In this document: positions 17,213 through 26,050 of the stretch, piece by piece
Layout: each line of letters opens with the position of its first letter
Position numbering within the stretch: the first letter of the stretch is position 1
DNA from: Azorhizobium doebereinerae UFLA1-100
Lineage (GTDB): Bacteria > Pseudomonadota > Alphaproteobacteria > Rhizobiales > Xanthobacteraceae
Reading direction: 5' to 3'
DNA length: 64,000 nucleotides
Assembly (NCBI RefSeq): GCF_000473085.1
Contig: NZ_AXBA01000013.1
Location: 1-64,000 of the forward strand
Notes under the pieces: model-generated
What the model saw: the letters and a program-made list of their open reading frames with translations, nothing else
The model's database searches: none
What the model was told of the DNA's origin: nothing
Program-made: the position numbers and the translations under genes

Positions 17213-18017
17213 CGAGGCCCTGCCGCGCGGCCGCGCCCGGCTGCTCACCGGCCTGTTCGCCTTCCTGCTCACGCTGCTGGTCGGCGGCGTCGGCGGCGCC
17301 GTGCTGGTGTCCGGCTTCAAGGCCAGCGTCGAGGAGACCGCCCGGCGCGACGTCACCGTGATCGGCGGCTCGCTCGCCCGCGCCCTCGCCATGCAGTTCG
17401 AGAAGGCGGCGCGGTTCGGCATCCCGCTCAAGCTCATTCCCGGCGTCGAGGGCTATCTCGCCCAGACCCTGAACCAGACGCCGGGCATCGCCCGCATCGT
17501 GGTGCGCGGCCCGGACGGGCGCGAGGTGCGCAGCGCCATCGGGCCGCTGGCCGGCACCGACACGGTGTCCGCGCCGATCGCCGTGGATGGCCTCGCCCTC
17601 GGGCAGGTGGACGTGACCACCAGCCCGCTCGCCTTCAGCGGCACCTTCGCCGCCCTGACCCTCCAGGTGGCCGGCGCCGTGCTGGCGTTCGCCGCCGTGG
17701 CCGGCATCGCCTCCGGGCTGGTGGCCGGCGGCGCCCTGGAACGGCGGCGGCAGCGCCTCGCCGCCGCCATGGCGCACAATGTGGCCGGCGAGTTGGACGG
17801 AGGGCCGCAATCGGCCGCCATCGGCCGCTCGCCGGTGGCGCAGGCGTTCGAGGCTTTGTCCCGCGGCGCCCGCCGGGTCGGCGACAAATGGGCCGCCTTC
17901 CAGGCCTATGCGGAAGAATTGCTGGCGGTTGATTTCGACGGCCGGCTGCGGCCGGAGGTGGAACGCATCCGGCGCGAGGCGCTGCCGCGCGGCAGCCAGA
18001 GCGAGCGGGGCAGCTGA
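17199..18017 (+). CDS. Membrane sensor-like protein without output domain (sensor C)
   Basis: 272 residues, with membrane helices near 15-38 and 148-175. The extracytoplasmic part contains FGIPLKLIPGVEGYLAQTL and ARIVVRGPDGREV, followed by APIAVDGLALGQVDV. This matches the N-terminal sensor of the MFS fusion (GIPMEKLAGVPAYFEDL, then VPVAVEDGPSLGDIVI) more than sensors A or B. The cytoplasmic tail of about 95 residues is helical with no recognisable enzyme domain. It overlaps sensor B by 14 nt and shares TGATG (18015-18019) with the phosphatase gene. Confidence 0.7.
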   Translation: MTGSDEALPRGRARLLTGLFAFLLTLLVGGVGGAVLVSGFKASVEETARRDVTVIGGSLARALAMQFEKAARFGIPLKLIPGVEGYLAQTLNQTPGIARIVVRGPDGREVRSAIGPLAGTDTVSAPIAVDGLALGQVDVTTSPLAFSGTFAALTLQVAGAVLAFAAVAGIASGLVAGGALERRRQRLAAAMAHNVAGELDGGPQSAAIGRSPVAQAFEALSRGARRVGDKWAAFQAYAEELLAVDFDGRLRPEVERIRREALPRGSQSERGS

Positions 18018-20062
18018 TGCTTCTGCGCACCCGCATCACCCTTCTCGTCGCCGCCGGCTTCGTCGTGCTGGTGGGCTGCTTCCTTGGCCTCCTCGTGCTG
18101 CGCGACCGCATGGAGGAGGACCGCCTGTCCAATGTGGTGATCCTCGGCCAGGGCGCGCTGTGGCGCGAGATCGTCACCGTCCAGTCCGCCACCCTGGAAA
18201 AGAGCCTCGACACCGTCGCCGGCTCGGCCAGCCTGATGGCCTCCCTGCGCAGCACCGACCGCGGCGCGACGCTGGCGGCGCTCAACGGGCTGGACATCTT
18301 CTCCGACACCACCCCGCCGATCTATGAGGTGGTCGCCGAGGACCGCGAGGTGCTGGTGGCCAACGGCACGCCGGGGCGCGGGCTGCTGGACGCGGACAGC
18401 ATCGACCGGGTATTCGCCGGGCAGAATGTCTCCGGCCTGCGCCAGGTCTCGGCCAACCAGATCCTGGTGGTGGCGGCGCGGCGGGTCACCTTCTCCGACG
18501 GCGAGCAGGCCATGCTGGTGCTCGGCCGCGACGCCGGGGCGGCGGTGCGCCGCTTCGCCGCCAGCATCGAGGCCACCACCACCCTGATCACCCTGCGCGG
18601 CGTGCTCGCCGCCACCACCAATGCGGAGGCCTGGCGCAAGGCCGGCCTCGTCATCTCGCCGCGCCAGCCGCTGCGCGAGACGGTGGCGCTGGACGGCCGC
18701 ATCTTCAGCGTCACCAGCATCCCGGTTCCCGATGTCAGCGGCGGCACCGTGGGCGCGCTGGTGAGCATGGTGGACAATACCGAGGGCATCACCAACGCCC
18801 AGGGCATCCGCCGCGCCGGCATCGCCGTCAGCCTCGGGCTGTCGCTCATCGGCATCATCGGCCTCAACATGTTCCTGTGGTACAGCTTCCGGCCGCTGGA
18901 ACGGGCCATCGACGTGCTCCAGGCGCTGTCGCGCGGCGACACCTCGGTGACGCTGGAGCACCAGGGCAAGGACGAGATCGGCCGCATCGCCGCCGCCGTG
19001 GTGGCGTTCCGGGCCAATGCCCAGGCGCTGGCCGAGACCCGCCGCCAGCGCGAGCGGGTGCGCCGCCGCCAGGAAGTGGTGATCTCCGCCGAATTGCAGG
19101 CCCTGGCCGACGCCATCGACCCCACCGACCGCGAGGAAGTGCTGGCGCTGCTGCGCTCCGACACCGATACCGGCGAGGACGAGCTGCGCCGCGTCGCCCG
19201 CGTGCTGCACGATCTGTCGCGGCGCATCGTCGAGCAGCACACCCGGCTGTCCGCCATGGTGGTGGAACTGCGCGAGGCCCTGATCACCAAGACCAAGCTG
19301 GCCGGTCTCCAGCAGGAGCTGGAGATCGCCGCGCAGGTGCAGCTCGCCATCCTGCCGAAGGAATTCCCGCCCAATCCGCGCATCGCCGTGCACGGCCACA
19401 TGACCCCGGCCCGCGAGGTCGGCGGCGATTTCTACGACTACTTCCTGATCGACGACCAGACGCTCGGCTTCGTGGTCGCCGACGTGTCCGGCAAGGGCGT
19501 GCCGGCGGCGCTGTTCATGGCCATCTCGCGCACCCTGCTGCGCTCGACCGCGCTGTTCGAGCGCTCGCCGTCCAGCAGCGTCCGCCGCCTCAACGACCTG
19601 CTGGCGCTGGAAAACGAGCAGATGCTGTTCGTGACCCTGTTCTACGGCGTCATCGACCTGGAGAGCGGCAAGGTCTCCTACGTCAACGCCGGCCACAATT
19701 TGCCGTACAAGATCACCCAGGCCAACGCCGTCTCCATCGTGCCCTCCACCCGCGGCATGGCGGTGGCGGTGATGGAGGGCTTCGTCTACCAGGAAGGCGA
19801 GCTGACCCTGTCGCCGGGCGACACGCTGTTCCTCTACACCGACGGCGTGACCGAGGCGTTCGACGTCGACGGCAACGCCTATGGCGACGACCGGCTGGCG
19901 CACCTGCTGACGGAGGACGCCGCCCACTGGCCGGTGCCGGAGACGCCGCAGCGCGTGCTGGCCTCGGTGCGCGCCTTCGAGCGCGGCGCGCCGCAGGCGG
20001 ACGACATCACCTGCCTGACCCTGCGCTATTTCGGCGGCAGCGCCCGGCGCCACAGCCTGTAG
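18017..20062 (+). CDS. Sensor-HAMP-SpoIIE (RsbU-type) serine phosphatase
   Basis: 681 residues. The first membrane helix is at about 7-28, followed by a large extracytoplasmic sensor (30-265), a second helix (267-288), HAMP (289-342, SFRPLERAIDV... KDEIGRIAAA) and a helical linker (343-440). A PP2C-type phosphatase of the SpoIIE/RsbU group follows (about 455-680). All metal-binding motifs are intact: VGGDFYDYF (near 468-476), VADVSGKGVPAAL (487-499), LFLYTDGVTEAFD and ADDITCLTL. Such enzymes dephosphorylate STAS antagonists; the likely substrate is the STAS protein at 8064-8366. The start shares TGATG with sensor C. Confidence 0.95.
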   Translation: MLLRTRITLLVAAGFVVLVGCFLGLLVLRDRMEEDRLSNVVILGQGALWREIVTVQSATLEKSLDTVAGSASLMASLRSTDRGATLAALNGLDIFSDTTPPIYEVVAEDREVLVANGTPGRGLLDADSIDRVFAGQNVSGLRQVSANQILVVAARRVTFSDGEQAMLVLGRDAGAAVRRFAASIEATTTLITLRGVLAATTNAEAWRKAGLVISPRQPLRETVALDGRIFSVTSIPVPDVSGGTVGALVSMVDNTEGITNAQGIRRAGIAVSLGLSLIGIIGLNMFLWYSFRPLERAIDVLQALSRGDTSVTLEHQGKDEIGRIAAAVVAFRANAQALAETRRQRERVRRRQEVVISAELQALADAIDPTDREEVLALLRSDTDTGEDELRRVARVLHDLSRRIVEQHTRLSAMVVELREALITKTKLAGLQQELEIAAQVQLAILPKEFPPNPRIAVHGHMTPAREVGGDFYDYFLIDDQTLGFVVADVSGKGVPAALFMAISRTLLRSTALFERSPSSSVRRLNDLLALENEQMLFVTLFYGVIDLESGKVSYVNAGHNLPYKITQANAVSIVPSTRGMAVAVMEGFVYQEGELTLSPGDTLFLYTDGVTEAFDVDGNAYGDDRLAHLLTEDAAHWPVPETPQRVLASVRAFERGAPQADDITCLTLRYFGGSARRHSL

Positions 20063-20220
20063 GCCGGCCGGCGGCAACCACCACATTACCGTCTGTCCTG
20101 CGGCGCCGGCGGCGGGCCATGTGCGTGGAGCATTGCTCCCGCCGTTTCCGCGCGGCGCGAACCAGGGTACTAACCCTCAAGCCGGCCCGCGAATACGAGA
20201 CCGGCGTCCGGAGAAGCGCC

Positions 20221-21432
20221 GTGTCCGTAGCCGCAGCCCGCCTGCCCGCCCCTTCGCGCGAGTTCGCCACCATCTCCGCCGTGGGCACGGCCCATTTCAC
20301 CAGCCATCTGCTCCAGCTCTCCTTCGCGCCCTTGTTCATCGCCATGCGCGCGGACCTCGGCGTGTCCTTCACCGAGCTGGGCCTGCTGCTCTCGGTCTTC
20401 TATCTCGCCTCCGGCTCCGGCCAGGTGCTGGCGGGCATCCTGGTGGACCGCTTCGGCGCCCACCGGCTGCTGCTGGGCGGCATGGCGCTGCACGGCGGCG
20501 CCATCGCCGCCGTGGGGCTGGCGCCGACCTATTGGCTGATGCTGCCGCTGGTGCTGCTGGCCGGGCTCGGCAATGCGGTCTACCACCCGGCGGACCTCTC
20601 CATCCTCAGCCACCGCATCTCGCCGGAGCGGCTCGGCCGGGCGTTCGCCGCCCATGTGATCGCCGGCAACTTCGGCTTCGCAGCCTCGCCCCTGGTCTCC
20701 GGCGCGCTGGCGCTGGCGTTCGGCTGGCGGGTGGCGCTCACCACCATGGGCCTCGCCGCGCTGGGGCTGACCCTGGCGCTGGTCCTGGTCCGCCCGGTGC
20801 TGCACAGCCCCACCAGCCACGAGCACGCCAAGGCGGGCGGCGAGACCGCCCCGCCGCTCTCCTTCACCCGCGTGCTGATGATGCCCGTGGTGTTGCTGGC
20901 CTTCCTCTATTTCTTCCTGTCCTCGCTGGCGCTGGTGGGGATCCAGAACTTCAGCATCGCGGCGTTGCAGGAGGGCTTCCTGTTCTCGGCCGGCTTCGCC
21001 ACGCTGACCATCACCGCCTACCAGCTCGCCACCGCCGCCGGCGTGCTGGCCGGCGGGGTGCTGGCCGACCGCGCCACCCACCACCACCGCATCGCCATGA
21101 GCGGGCTCGCCGCCGCCGCCGTCTGCGCGGCGCTGATCCCGCTCGGCGCGCCGCCGGCCTTCGTCACCGCCGGGCTGCTGATCGGCATCGGCCTCGCCAT
21201 CGGGCTGTCCATGCCCTCGCGCGACGTGCTGGTGCGCCGCGCGGCGCCCAAGGGGGCGACGGGCAAGGTCTTCGGCGTGGTCTATTCGGGCTTCGACATC
21301 GGCTCGCTGGGGGCCCCGCTCGTCTATGGCGCGCTGATGGACCACCATTTCTCGCGGATGGTGTTCCTGGCCGCGGCGGTGCCGCTCTGCCTCGCCATCT
21401 TCACCGCGCTCGGCGTCAAGCGGGCCTACTGA
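20221..21432 (+). CDS. MFS transporter (fosmidomycin-resistance/Fsr-like)
   Basis: 403 residues from GTG 20221, with ggaga (20210-20214) at 6-nt spacing. Twelve hydrophobic segments are seen. The motif A equivalent is GILVDRFGAHRLLLGG after helix 2, and the GNAVYHPADLSILS segment is typical of the Fsr-like MFS subfamily of drug or small-molecule exporters. It begins 158 nt after the phosphatase gene and has its own ribosome site, so it may be co-transcribed or independent. The substrate is unknown. Confidence 0.88.
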   Translation: MSVAAARLPAPSREFATISAVGTAHFTSHLLQLSFAPLFIAMRADLGVSFTELGLLLSVFYLASGSGQVLAGILVDRFGAHRLLLGGMALHGGAIAAVGLAPTYWLMLPLVLLAGLGNAVYHPADLSILSHRISPERLGRAFAAHVIAGNFGFAASPLVSGALALAFGWRVALTTMGLAALGLTLALVLVRPVLHSPTSHEHAKAGGETAPPLSFTRVLMMPVVLLAFLYFFLSSLALVGIQNFSIAALQEGFLFSAGFATLTITAYQLATAAGVLAGGVLADRATHHHRIAMSGLAAAAVCAALIPLGAPPAFVTAGLLIGIGLAIGLSMPSRDVLVRRAAPKGATGKVFGVVYSGFDIGSLGAPLVYGALMDHHFSRMVFLAAAVPLCLAIFTALGVKRAY

Positions 21433-21481
21433 GGCCCGTGGGCCGGCCCGGCGGGAGCACCGCCGGGCGGAGGCCGGGCGT

Positions 21482-22939
21482 TCACTCCGCCTTGGGCAGC
21501 AGCACCTTGCCGGGGTTGAGCAGGCCGGCGGGGTCGAGCGCCGCCTTCAGCGCGGCCATCACGTCGAGGGCCACCTCGTCCTTGTAGTGGACCAGTTCCT
21601 CGCGCTTCAGGATGCCGATGCCGTGCTCGGCGGAGATCGAGCCGCCGTAGGACGCCACGAGGTCGTGGACGATGCGGTTGAAGCCTTCCCAGCTCTCCAG
21701 ATAGGCCTGCTTGTCCATGCCCACGGGCTGGCTGAGGTTGAAGTGCACGTTGCCGTCGCCGATATGGCCGAAGGCGCAGACCCGCAGGTCCGGCATGTGC
21801 GCCTCGCAGGCGGCGGTGGCCTTCTCGACGAACTCGGCCACCTTGGATACCGGCACCGAGACGTCGTGCTTGATGGAGCCGCCCTCGAACTTCTGCGCCT
21901 CGGACAGGTCCTCGCGCAGCTTCCACAAGGCGAGCGACTGGCTCTCGCTGGCGGCGATCACCGCATCCTCCACCTCGCCCGCCTCGAAGGCTTCGCCGAG
22001 AACCGCCTCCACCATGGCGGCGAGGTCGTCGTCCTGGCGGGTGGAGGTCAGCTCGGCCAGGGCATAGAAGGCGTGGCGGCCCTGGATCGCCCGCACCGCG
22101 CCGGGCATGTGGGCGAGCACCGTCTCCATGCCGAAGTCGGGCAGGAACTCGAAGCCGGTCAGCGTGTCGCCCGCCACCGCGCGCAGGCGGCGGAACAGCG
22201 CCAGCACCTGGTGCACATCGGCGACCCCGACCAGCGCGGTGGCGCGCTGGCGCGGCTTGGGGAACAGGCGCAGCACGGCGGCGGTGATGATGCCGAGCGT
22301 GCCCTCCGAACCGACGAACAGGTTCTTCAGGTCGTAGCCGGTATTGTCCTTGCGCAGGCGCGACAGGCCGTTCCACACCCGCCCGTCCGCCAGTACCACT
22401 TCCAGGCCGAGGGCGAGGTCGCGGGTGTTGCCGTAGCGCAGCACGGCGGTGCCGCCGGCATTGGTGGCGAGGTTGCCGCCGATCTGGCAGGTGCCTTCCG
22501 AGGCGATGGAGAGCGGGAACAGGCAGTCCGCCGCCGCCGCCGCCTGCTGGATCTGGTGCAGGGTGCAGCCGGCCTCGGCGGTGAGCGTCAAATCGGTGGC
22601 GTCCAGCGCGCGCACCTTGTTGAGGCGGCCGAGCGAGAGCAGCAGCGCGCCGAACGGCACCTGCCCGCCCACGAGGCCGGTGTTGCCGCCCTGCGGCACG
22701 ATCGGGATGCCCGCCTCGGCGCAGGCCTTCACCACGAAGGCCACCTCCTCGGTGGAGCCGGGCCGCACCACGGCGGGCGTGGTGCCGCGGAACAGGCCGC
22801 GCTGCTCCACGAGATAGCCGTCCATGTCGGACGGCGCGGTCAGGACATAAGCCGGGCCGATGCGCTGGGCGATGCGCTCCAGGGCGCTCGCGAGACGGTC
22901 GGCGGGCAGGAGGATGGGGCGGGGGGCTGTGCTCGACAT
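21482..22939 (-). CDS. FAD-linked oxidase (D-lactate/2-hydroxyglutarate/glycolate dehydrogenase-like, GlcD family)
   Basis: 485 residues from ATG 22939. The FAD-binding PCMH-type region is near 50-230, with VPQGGNTGLVGGQVP and the GTCQIGGNLATNAGGTAVLR segment that cradles FAD. A FAD-linked oxidase C-terminal domain holds HIGDGNVHFNLSQP and AEHGIGILKREEL, where the family has its metal- and substrate-binding His residues. These enzymes oxidise 2-hydroxy acids and pass electrons to quinone or cytochrome c. No glcE/glcF partners are adjacent, which favours a single-subunit D-lactate or D-2-hydroxyglutarate dehydrogenase. It lies 58 nt after sfsA on the same strand. Confidence 0.9.
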   Translation of the reverse strand: MSSTAPRPILLPADRLASALERIAQRIGPAYVLTAPSDMDGYLVEQRGLFRGTTPAVVRPGSTEEVAFVVKACAEAGIPIVPQGGNTGLVGGQVPFGALLLSLGRLNKVRALDATDLTLTAEAGCTLHQIQQAAAAADCLFPLSIASEGTCQIGGNLATNAGGTAVLRYGNTRDLALGLEVVLADGRVWNGLSRLRKDNTGYDLKNLFVGSEGTLGIITAAVLRLFPKPRQRATALVGVADVHQVLALFRRLRAVAGDTLTGFEFLPDFGMETVLAHMPGAVRAIQGRHAFYALAELTSTRQDDDLAAMVEAVLGEAFEAGEVEDAVIAASESQSLALWKLREDLSEAQKFEGGSIKHDVSVPVSKVAEFVEKATAACEAHMPDLRVCAFGHIGDGNVHFNLSQPVGMDKQAYLESWEGFNRIVHDLVASYGGSISAEHGIGILKREELVHYKDEVALDVMAALKAALDPAGLLNPGKVLLPKAE

Positions 22940-22997
22940 GGGGCGGAAAGTGCCCCAGAGCCGGGCGGCGGGCAAGCGGCTCCAACGCTGTTCGCAG

Positions 22998-23711
22998 TCA
23001 GCCCAGCATGGGGATGGCCCCCGCCACCGCGATCCCCTCCGCGTCGATGCGGCAGACGAGGCCGATGGCCTCCACCCCCGCCGCGCGGGCGAGATCGAAG
23101 GCGCGGCCATAAACCGGGTCGAGGTCGCGGGCGAGGCGGATCTCGCGCGCCGAGGCGATCTGGCTGAGATAGACCATCACCGCCCGGTGTCCGGCGCGCG
23201 CCTCGGCGGCGAGTTCGGCCAGATGCTTGGCCCCGCGCGCGGTGGCGCAATCGGGAAACTCGGCCATGCCGGGCCGGCGCATGAGATGCACGTTCTTCAC
23301 CTCGACGAAGCACGGCGGGCGCCCCTCGCCTTCCAGCAGCAGGTCGATGCGGCTGTTCACCCCATATTTCACCTCGCGCCGCAGGCGGTCATAGCCGGCC
23401 AGCTCCGGCACCTGTCCGGCGGCGATGGCCTCGGCCACCAAGGCGTTGGGATGCATGGTGTTGACGCCCACCAGCTCGGGCCCGGCGCCGAAATCGGCCT
23501 CCACCAGCTCCCAGCCGTAGGGCAGCTTCAGCCCCCGCCCCGCCTTGGGCGCCAGCCAGACCCGCGCGCCGGGCGCCATCAGCCCCAGCATGGCGCCGGA
23601 ATTGGCCACGTGGACGGTGACCTCGGACCCGTCCGCCAGCACCACGTCGGCCAGGAAGCGCTTGTAGCGGCGCACCAGGGTGGCGGGGACGAGGGGTTCG
23701 GGGAAGCGCAT
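22998..23711 (-). CDS. sfsA: SfsA family protein (sugar fermentation stimulation homologue)
   Basis: 237 residues, the normal family length, starting [20 protein letters not shown]. Family hallmarks are visible: the OB-fold N-terminal part with [12 protein letters not shown], then a nuclease-like core [31 protein letters not shown] and [16 protein letters not shown], where D, E and K are placed as in PD-(D/E)XK enzymes. SfsA is a nucleic-acid-binding protein with a poorly understood role. It is in a minus-strand run with the secreted protein upstream and the FAD oxidase downstream. Confidence 0.93.
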   Translation of the reverse strand: MRFPEPLVPATLVRRYKRFLADVVLADGSEVTVHVANSGAMLGLMAPGARVWLAPKAGRGLKLPYGWELVEADFGAGPELVGVNTMHPNALVAEAIAAGQVPELAGYDRLRREVKYGVNSRIDLLLEGEGRPPCFVEVKNVHLMRRPGMAEFPDCATARGAKHLAELAAEARAGHRAVMVYLSQIASAREIRLARDLDPVYGRAFDLARAAGVEAIGLVCRIDAEGIAVAGAIPMLG

Positions 23712-23775
23712 GCGGGCAGGCTCTCGGCGGGAGGTCCCGCCGCTTGGAGCACCGCGCGGCCGGCCTGTCGAGCCC

Positions 23776-24645
23776 TCAGAGCTTGGGCACGCCCGCCCCG
23801 GTGCGGCTCTCGGCCATGCGGCCGTCGACCACGGCGAGGATCTGCTCCTGCGCGGCCTCATAGGTCGCCACCGCGCCGCGATTGTCGGCCAGCGTGGTCT
23901 TGAAGGTCTTCACCCGCGCGGGGTCCTGCATGTGGCCGATGAGGTCCACCTGGATCATCAGCTCGCTCTTGTCCTCCACCGCCTTGCGGTAGGCATCGAG
24001 CCGGCCGATGGCGAAGGACGCCGAGATATAGGGGCAGGCGGGCTTGGTGCCGCCGCAGGCCTGCGCCTTGCCGCCGCCGAACAGCCAGATGAGGGTGCGC
24101 CCGCCATAGCGCGCGTCGCTGCGCTCGAACGAGGGCGGGCCGTATTTCTCGATCACCTGGGCGGCCAGAGCGGCGACGCGCGGCGCGGCGGGGCCGTTGG
24201 CGAAGTCCATGCGGCGCTGGATGCCGAGCGCCGGGCTCCCGGTGGTGGGCAGGCCGAAATTGACCGTCAGTTCGTCCTGCCCGGCCTGCGTCTGCGCCAG
24301 CACCGACACCTGCGCCAGCACCGGGCGGGAGCGGAACACCACGCCGTCGCGCACATAGGTGATGTTGGCCCGGGTGGCGTCCGGCAGCACGCCGGGATAG
24401 GCCTTCGCCAAGGCGGCGCGGACCTCCGCCTCAGTCATGCCCGGGGCGATGCCGCGCACGTCCGGCTGCACGTCGGGAATGGCGTAAGCGGACGGGGCGC
24501 CGGCCGGCTCGAAGCTGAGCTCGTCCGCCAGCGCGGGACTGGCGACGAGGAAGCCGGCGACGGCGAGGCCCGCGATGGCGAAATGCCTGACCCGCAGCAT
24601 CGCGCCGCTCCGGCCGGCGGACCGTGCCCTCGACAGAAACCGCAT
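23776..24645 (-). CDS. Secreted protein of unknown function
   Basis: 289 residues from the ATG at 24645, which has a strong purine-rich site (gggggagag). A second ATG at 24600 gives a tighter signal peptide ([20 protein letters not shown], cleavage after ALA). The mature part contains [20 protein letters not shown], resembling the short helix-turn of SmpA/DUF-type periplasmic proteins, and a Cys pair in [15 protein letters not shown]. No enzymatic motif was recognised. It precedes sfsA by 64 nt on the same strand. Confidence 0.75.
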   Translation of the reverse strand: MRFLSRARSAGRSGAMLRVRHFAIAGLAVAGFLVASPALADELSFEPAGAPSAYAIPDVQPDVRGIAPGMTEAEVRAALAKAYPGVLPDATRANITYVRDGVVFRSRPVLAQVSVLAQTQAGQDELTVNFGLPTTGSPALGIQRRMDFANGPAAPRVAALAAQVIEKYGPPSFERSDARYGGRTLIWLFGGGKAQACGGTKPACPYISASFAIGRLDAYRKAVEDKSELMIQVDLIGHMQDPARVKTFKTTLADNRGAVATYEAAQEQILAVVDGRMAESRTGAGVPKL

Positions 24646-24771
24646 CGCTCTCCCCCAATCGCCCAAGGCGCGCCGCGCGCGGCCTGAGGCCGGGCGTCAG
24701 CTTTGCGACAAAGCGATTAGGCGGGCGATCCCTTGCCTCGGGCTTGCGCCGCCGGCGCGGCGCGCGGCCGC

Positions 24772-25233
24772 TCAGGCCGGGCCGTCGCTGCGGCCGGCGA
24801 GGCAGATCAGCGTCTGGGTGGCGGTGGCGCACAAGGTGCGCGCGCCCGCCGCCTCCGCATGCACGTCCACCCGGACGATGGTGAGCGTGCGGCCGGAGCG
24901 GACCACCTCGCCGATGGCCACCAGCCGCTCGCCCTTGCCCGGCGCCATGATGTTGATCTTGTATTCCACGGTCAGCACCGTGGACTCCGCCGGAAACAGC
25001 GTGAACGCCGCATAGCCGCCCGCCGTGTCGGCGATGGCGCCGATGGAGCCGCCGTGGAAGAAGCCGTGCTGCTGGGTGACGCCCTCGGCATAGGGCAGCA
25101 CCACCTCCACCCGCCCCGGCGTCACGGCGGCGAGCTCGGCGCCCAGCGTCGCCATGAAAGGCTGACGGGCGAAGCTGTCGCGCACGCGGCGCTGGTAGTC
25201 AGGATCGCCGGGCTCGAAGGCAGGCATCGGCAT
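24772..25233 (-). CDS. PaaI-type hotdog thioesterase
   Basis: 153 residues from ATG 25233, with ggggga just upstream. The hotdog-fold signature is clear: TQQHGFFHGGSIGAIADTAGGYAAF, where the Gly-Gly-x-x-x-x-x-x-Asp element on the central helix carries the catalytic Asp. It is followed by the strand TVEYKINIMAPGKG. Such enzymes hydrolyse aryl- or acyl-CoA thioesters. It is divergent from the TetR gene and faces the TetR operator at 25343, so it may be under the same control. Confidence 0.9.
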   Translation of the reverse strand: MPMPAFEPGDPDYQRRVRDSFARQPFMATLGAELAAVTPGRVEVVLPYAEGVTQQHGFFHGGSIGAIADTAGGYAAFTLFPAESTVLTVEYKINIMAPGKGERLVAIGEVVRSGRTLTIVRVDVHAEAAGARTLCATATQTLICLAGRSDGPA

Positions 25234-25342
25234 CGTCCCCCCATTGCGGGCATCGTCCCGCCCGTGCCCCCGGAAGCACCGCCAAGGGGGGCGGGGCGCG
25301 GGACACCGCAAGGAGGCGTCATCGCACCGGCCCTTGTCAATC

Positions 25343-25358
25343 TACCTACTAGAAGGTA
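25343..25358. promoter_or_regulatory. Palindromic operator 1 of the TetR-type regulator
   Basis: TACCTACTAGAAGGTA differs by one base from a perfect 16-nt palindrome (TACCTACTAGTAGGTA). It ends 10 nt before the tetR ATG. A near-identical site lies upstream of the membrane protein gene at 25994-26009, and the identity continues into the following tacgc. Autoregulation and control of both flanking genes is inferred. Confidence 0.75.
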
Positions 25359-25368
25359 TACGCACCGC

Positions 25369-25947
25369 ATGAGCCGATCCGCCACCACCGCCGACGACAT
25401 CCTCACCTGCGCCCGCACGCTGATCCTCGCGGGCGGCTACAACGGCTTCAGCTATGCCGACATCGCCAAGGTGGTCGGCATCCGCAACGCCAGCATCCAC
25501 CACCATTTCCCCACCAAGCCCGACCTGGTGCGCACGCTCGTCTCCCGCTATCGCGCGGAGGCCGCCGCCGCCATCGCCGCGCTGGAGCGCAACGTCCCGG
25601 AGCCGGCGGCGCAACTGCGCGCCTATACCGGCTATTGGGAAGCCTGCATCACGGACGCCACCGCGCCCTTCTGCGTCTGCGCCTTGCTGGCGGGCCAGAT
25701 CCCGGTGCTGCCCGACGACGTGGTGGTCGAGGTGCGCGCGCATTTCCGCGCCCTGTCGGCCTGGCTGACATCCGTGCTGGGCCGTGGCGCCCGCGCGGGC
25801 ACCCTGCGCCTGGCCGGAACGCCGGACGCCGAGGCGGAAGCCTTCATGGCCACCGTGCACGGGGCCATGCTCTCGGCCCGCGCCTATGGCGACCCCGCCA
25901 TGTTCGGCCTCATCACCCGCCCGCTGCTGGAACGCCTCGCCCCCTGA
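25369..25947 (+). CDS. TetR/AcrR-family transcriptional regulator
   Basis: 192 residues. The N-terminal helix-turn-helix reads GFSYADIAKVVGIRNASIHHHFPTK (about residues 25-50), with the HHF motif typical of TetR proteins. The C-terminal ligand domain has a cluster of Cys residues (ACITDATAPFCVCALLAGQ) that could sense electrophiles or oxidation, as in NemR-like regulators; this is inference. ATG 25369 lies 10 nt after operator 1. Two matching palindromes in this locus indicate local control. Confidence 0.93.
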   Translation: MSRSATTADDILTCARTLILAGGYNGFSYADIAKVVGIRNASIHHHFPTKPDLVRTLVSRYRAEAAAAIAALERNVPEPAAQLRAYTGYWEACITDATAPFCVCALLAGQIPVLPDDVVVEVRAHFRALSAWLTSVLGRGARAGTLRLAGTPDAEAEAFMATVHGAMLSARAYGDPAMFGLITRPLLERLAP

Positions 25948-25993
25948 CCGCGACAGGACGGAGAGGCGGCCGACCCGTGCCTCGCTCAAAAAC

Positions 25994-26009
25994 TACTTAC
26001 TAGTAGGTA
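25994..26009. promoter_or_regulatory. Palindromic operator 2 of the TetR-type regulator
   Basis: TACTTACTAGTAGGTA is one base from the perfect palindrome and shares 14 of 16 bases with operator 1 plus the flanking tacgc. It lies 41 nt before the ATG of the membrane protein gene, a position suited to repression. Confidence 0.75.
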
Positions 26010-26050
26010 TACGCATCCCCATCCATCCCCCCGCTGAAAAGGACCGCCCC

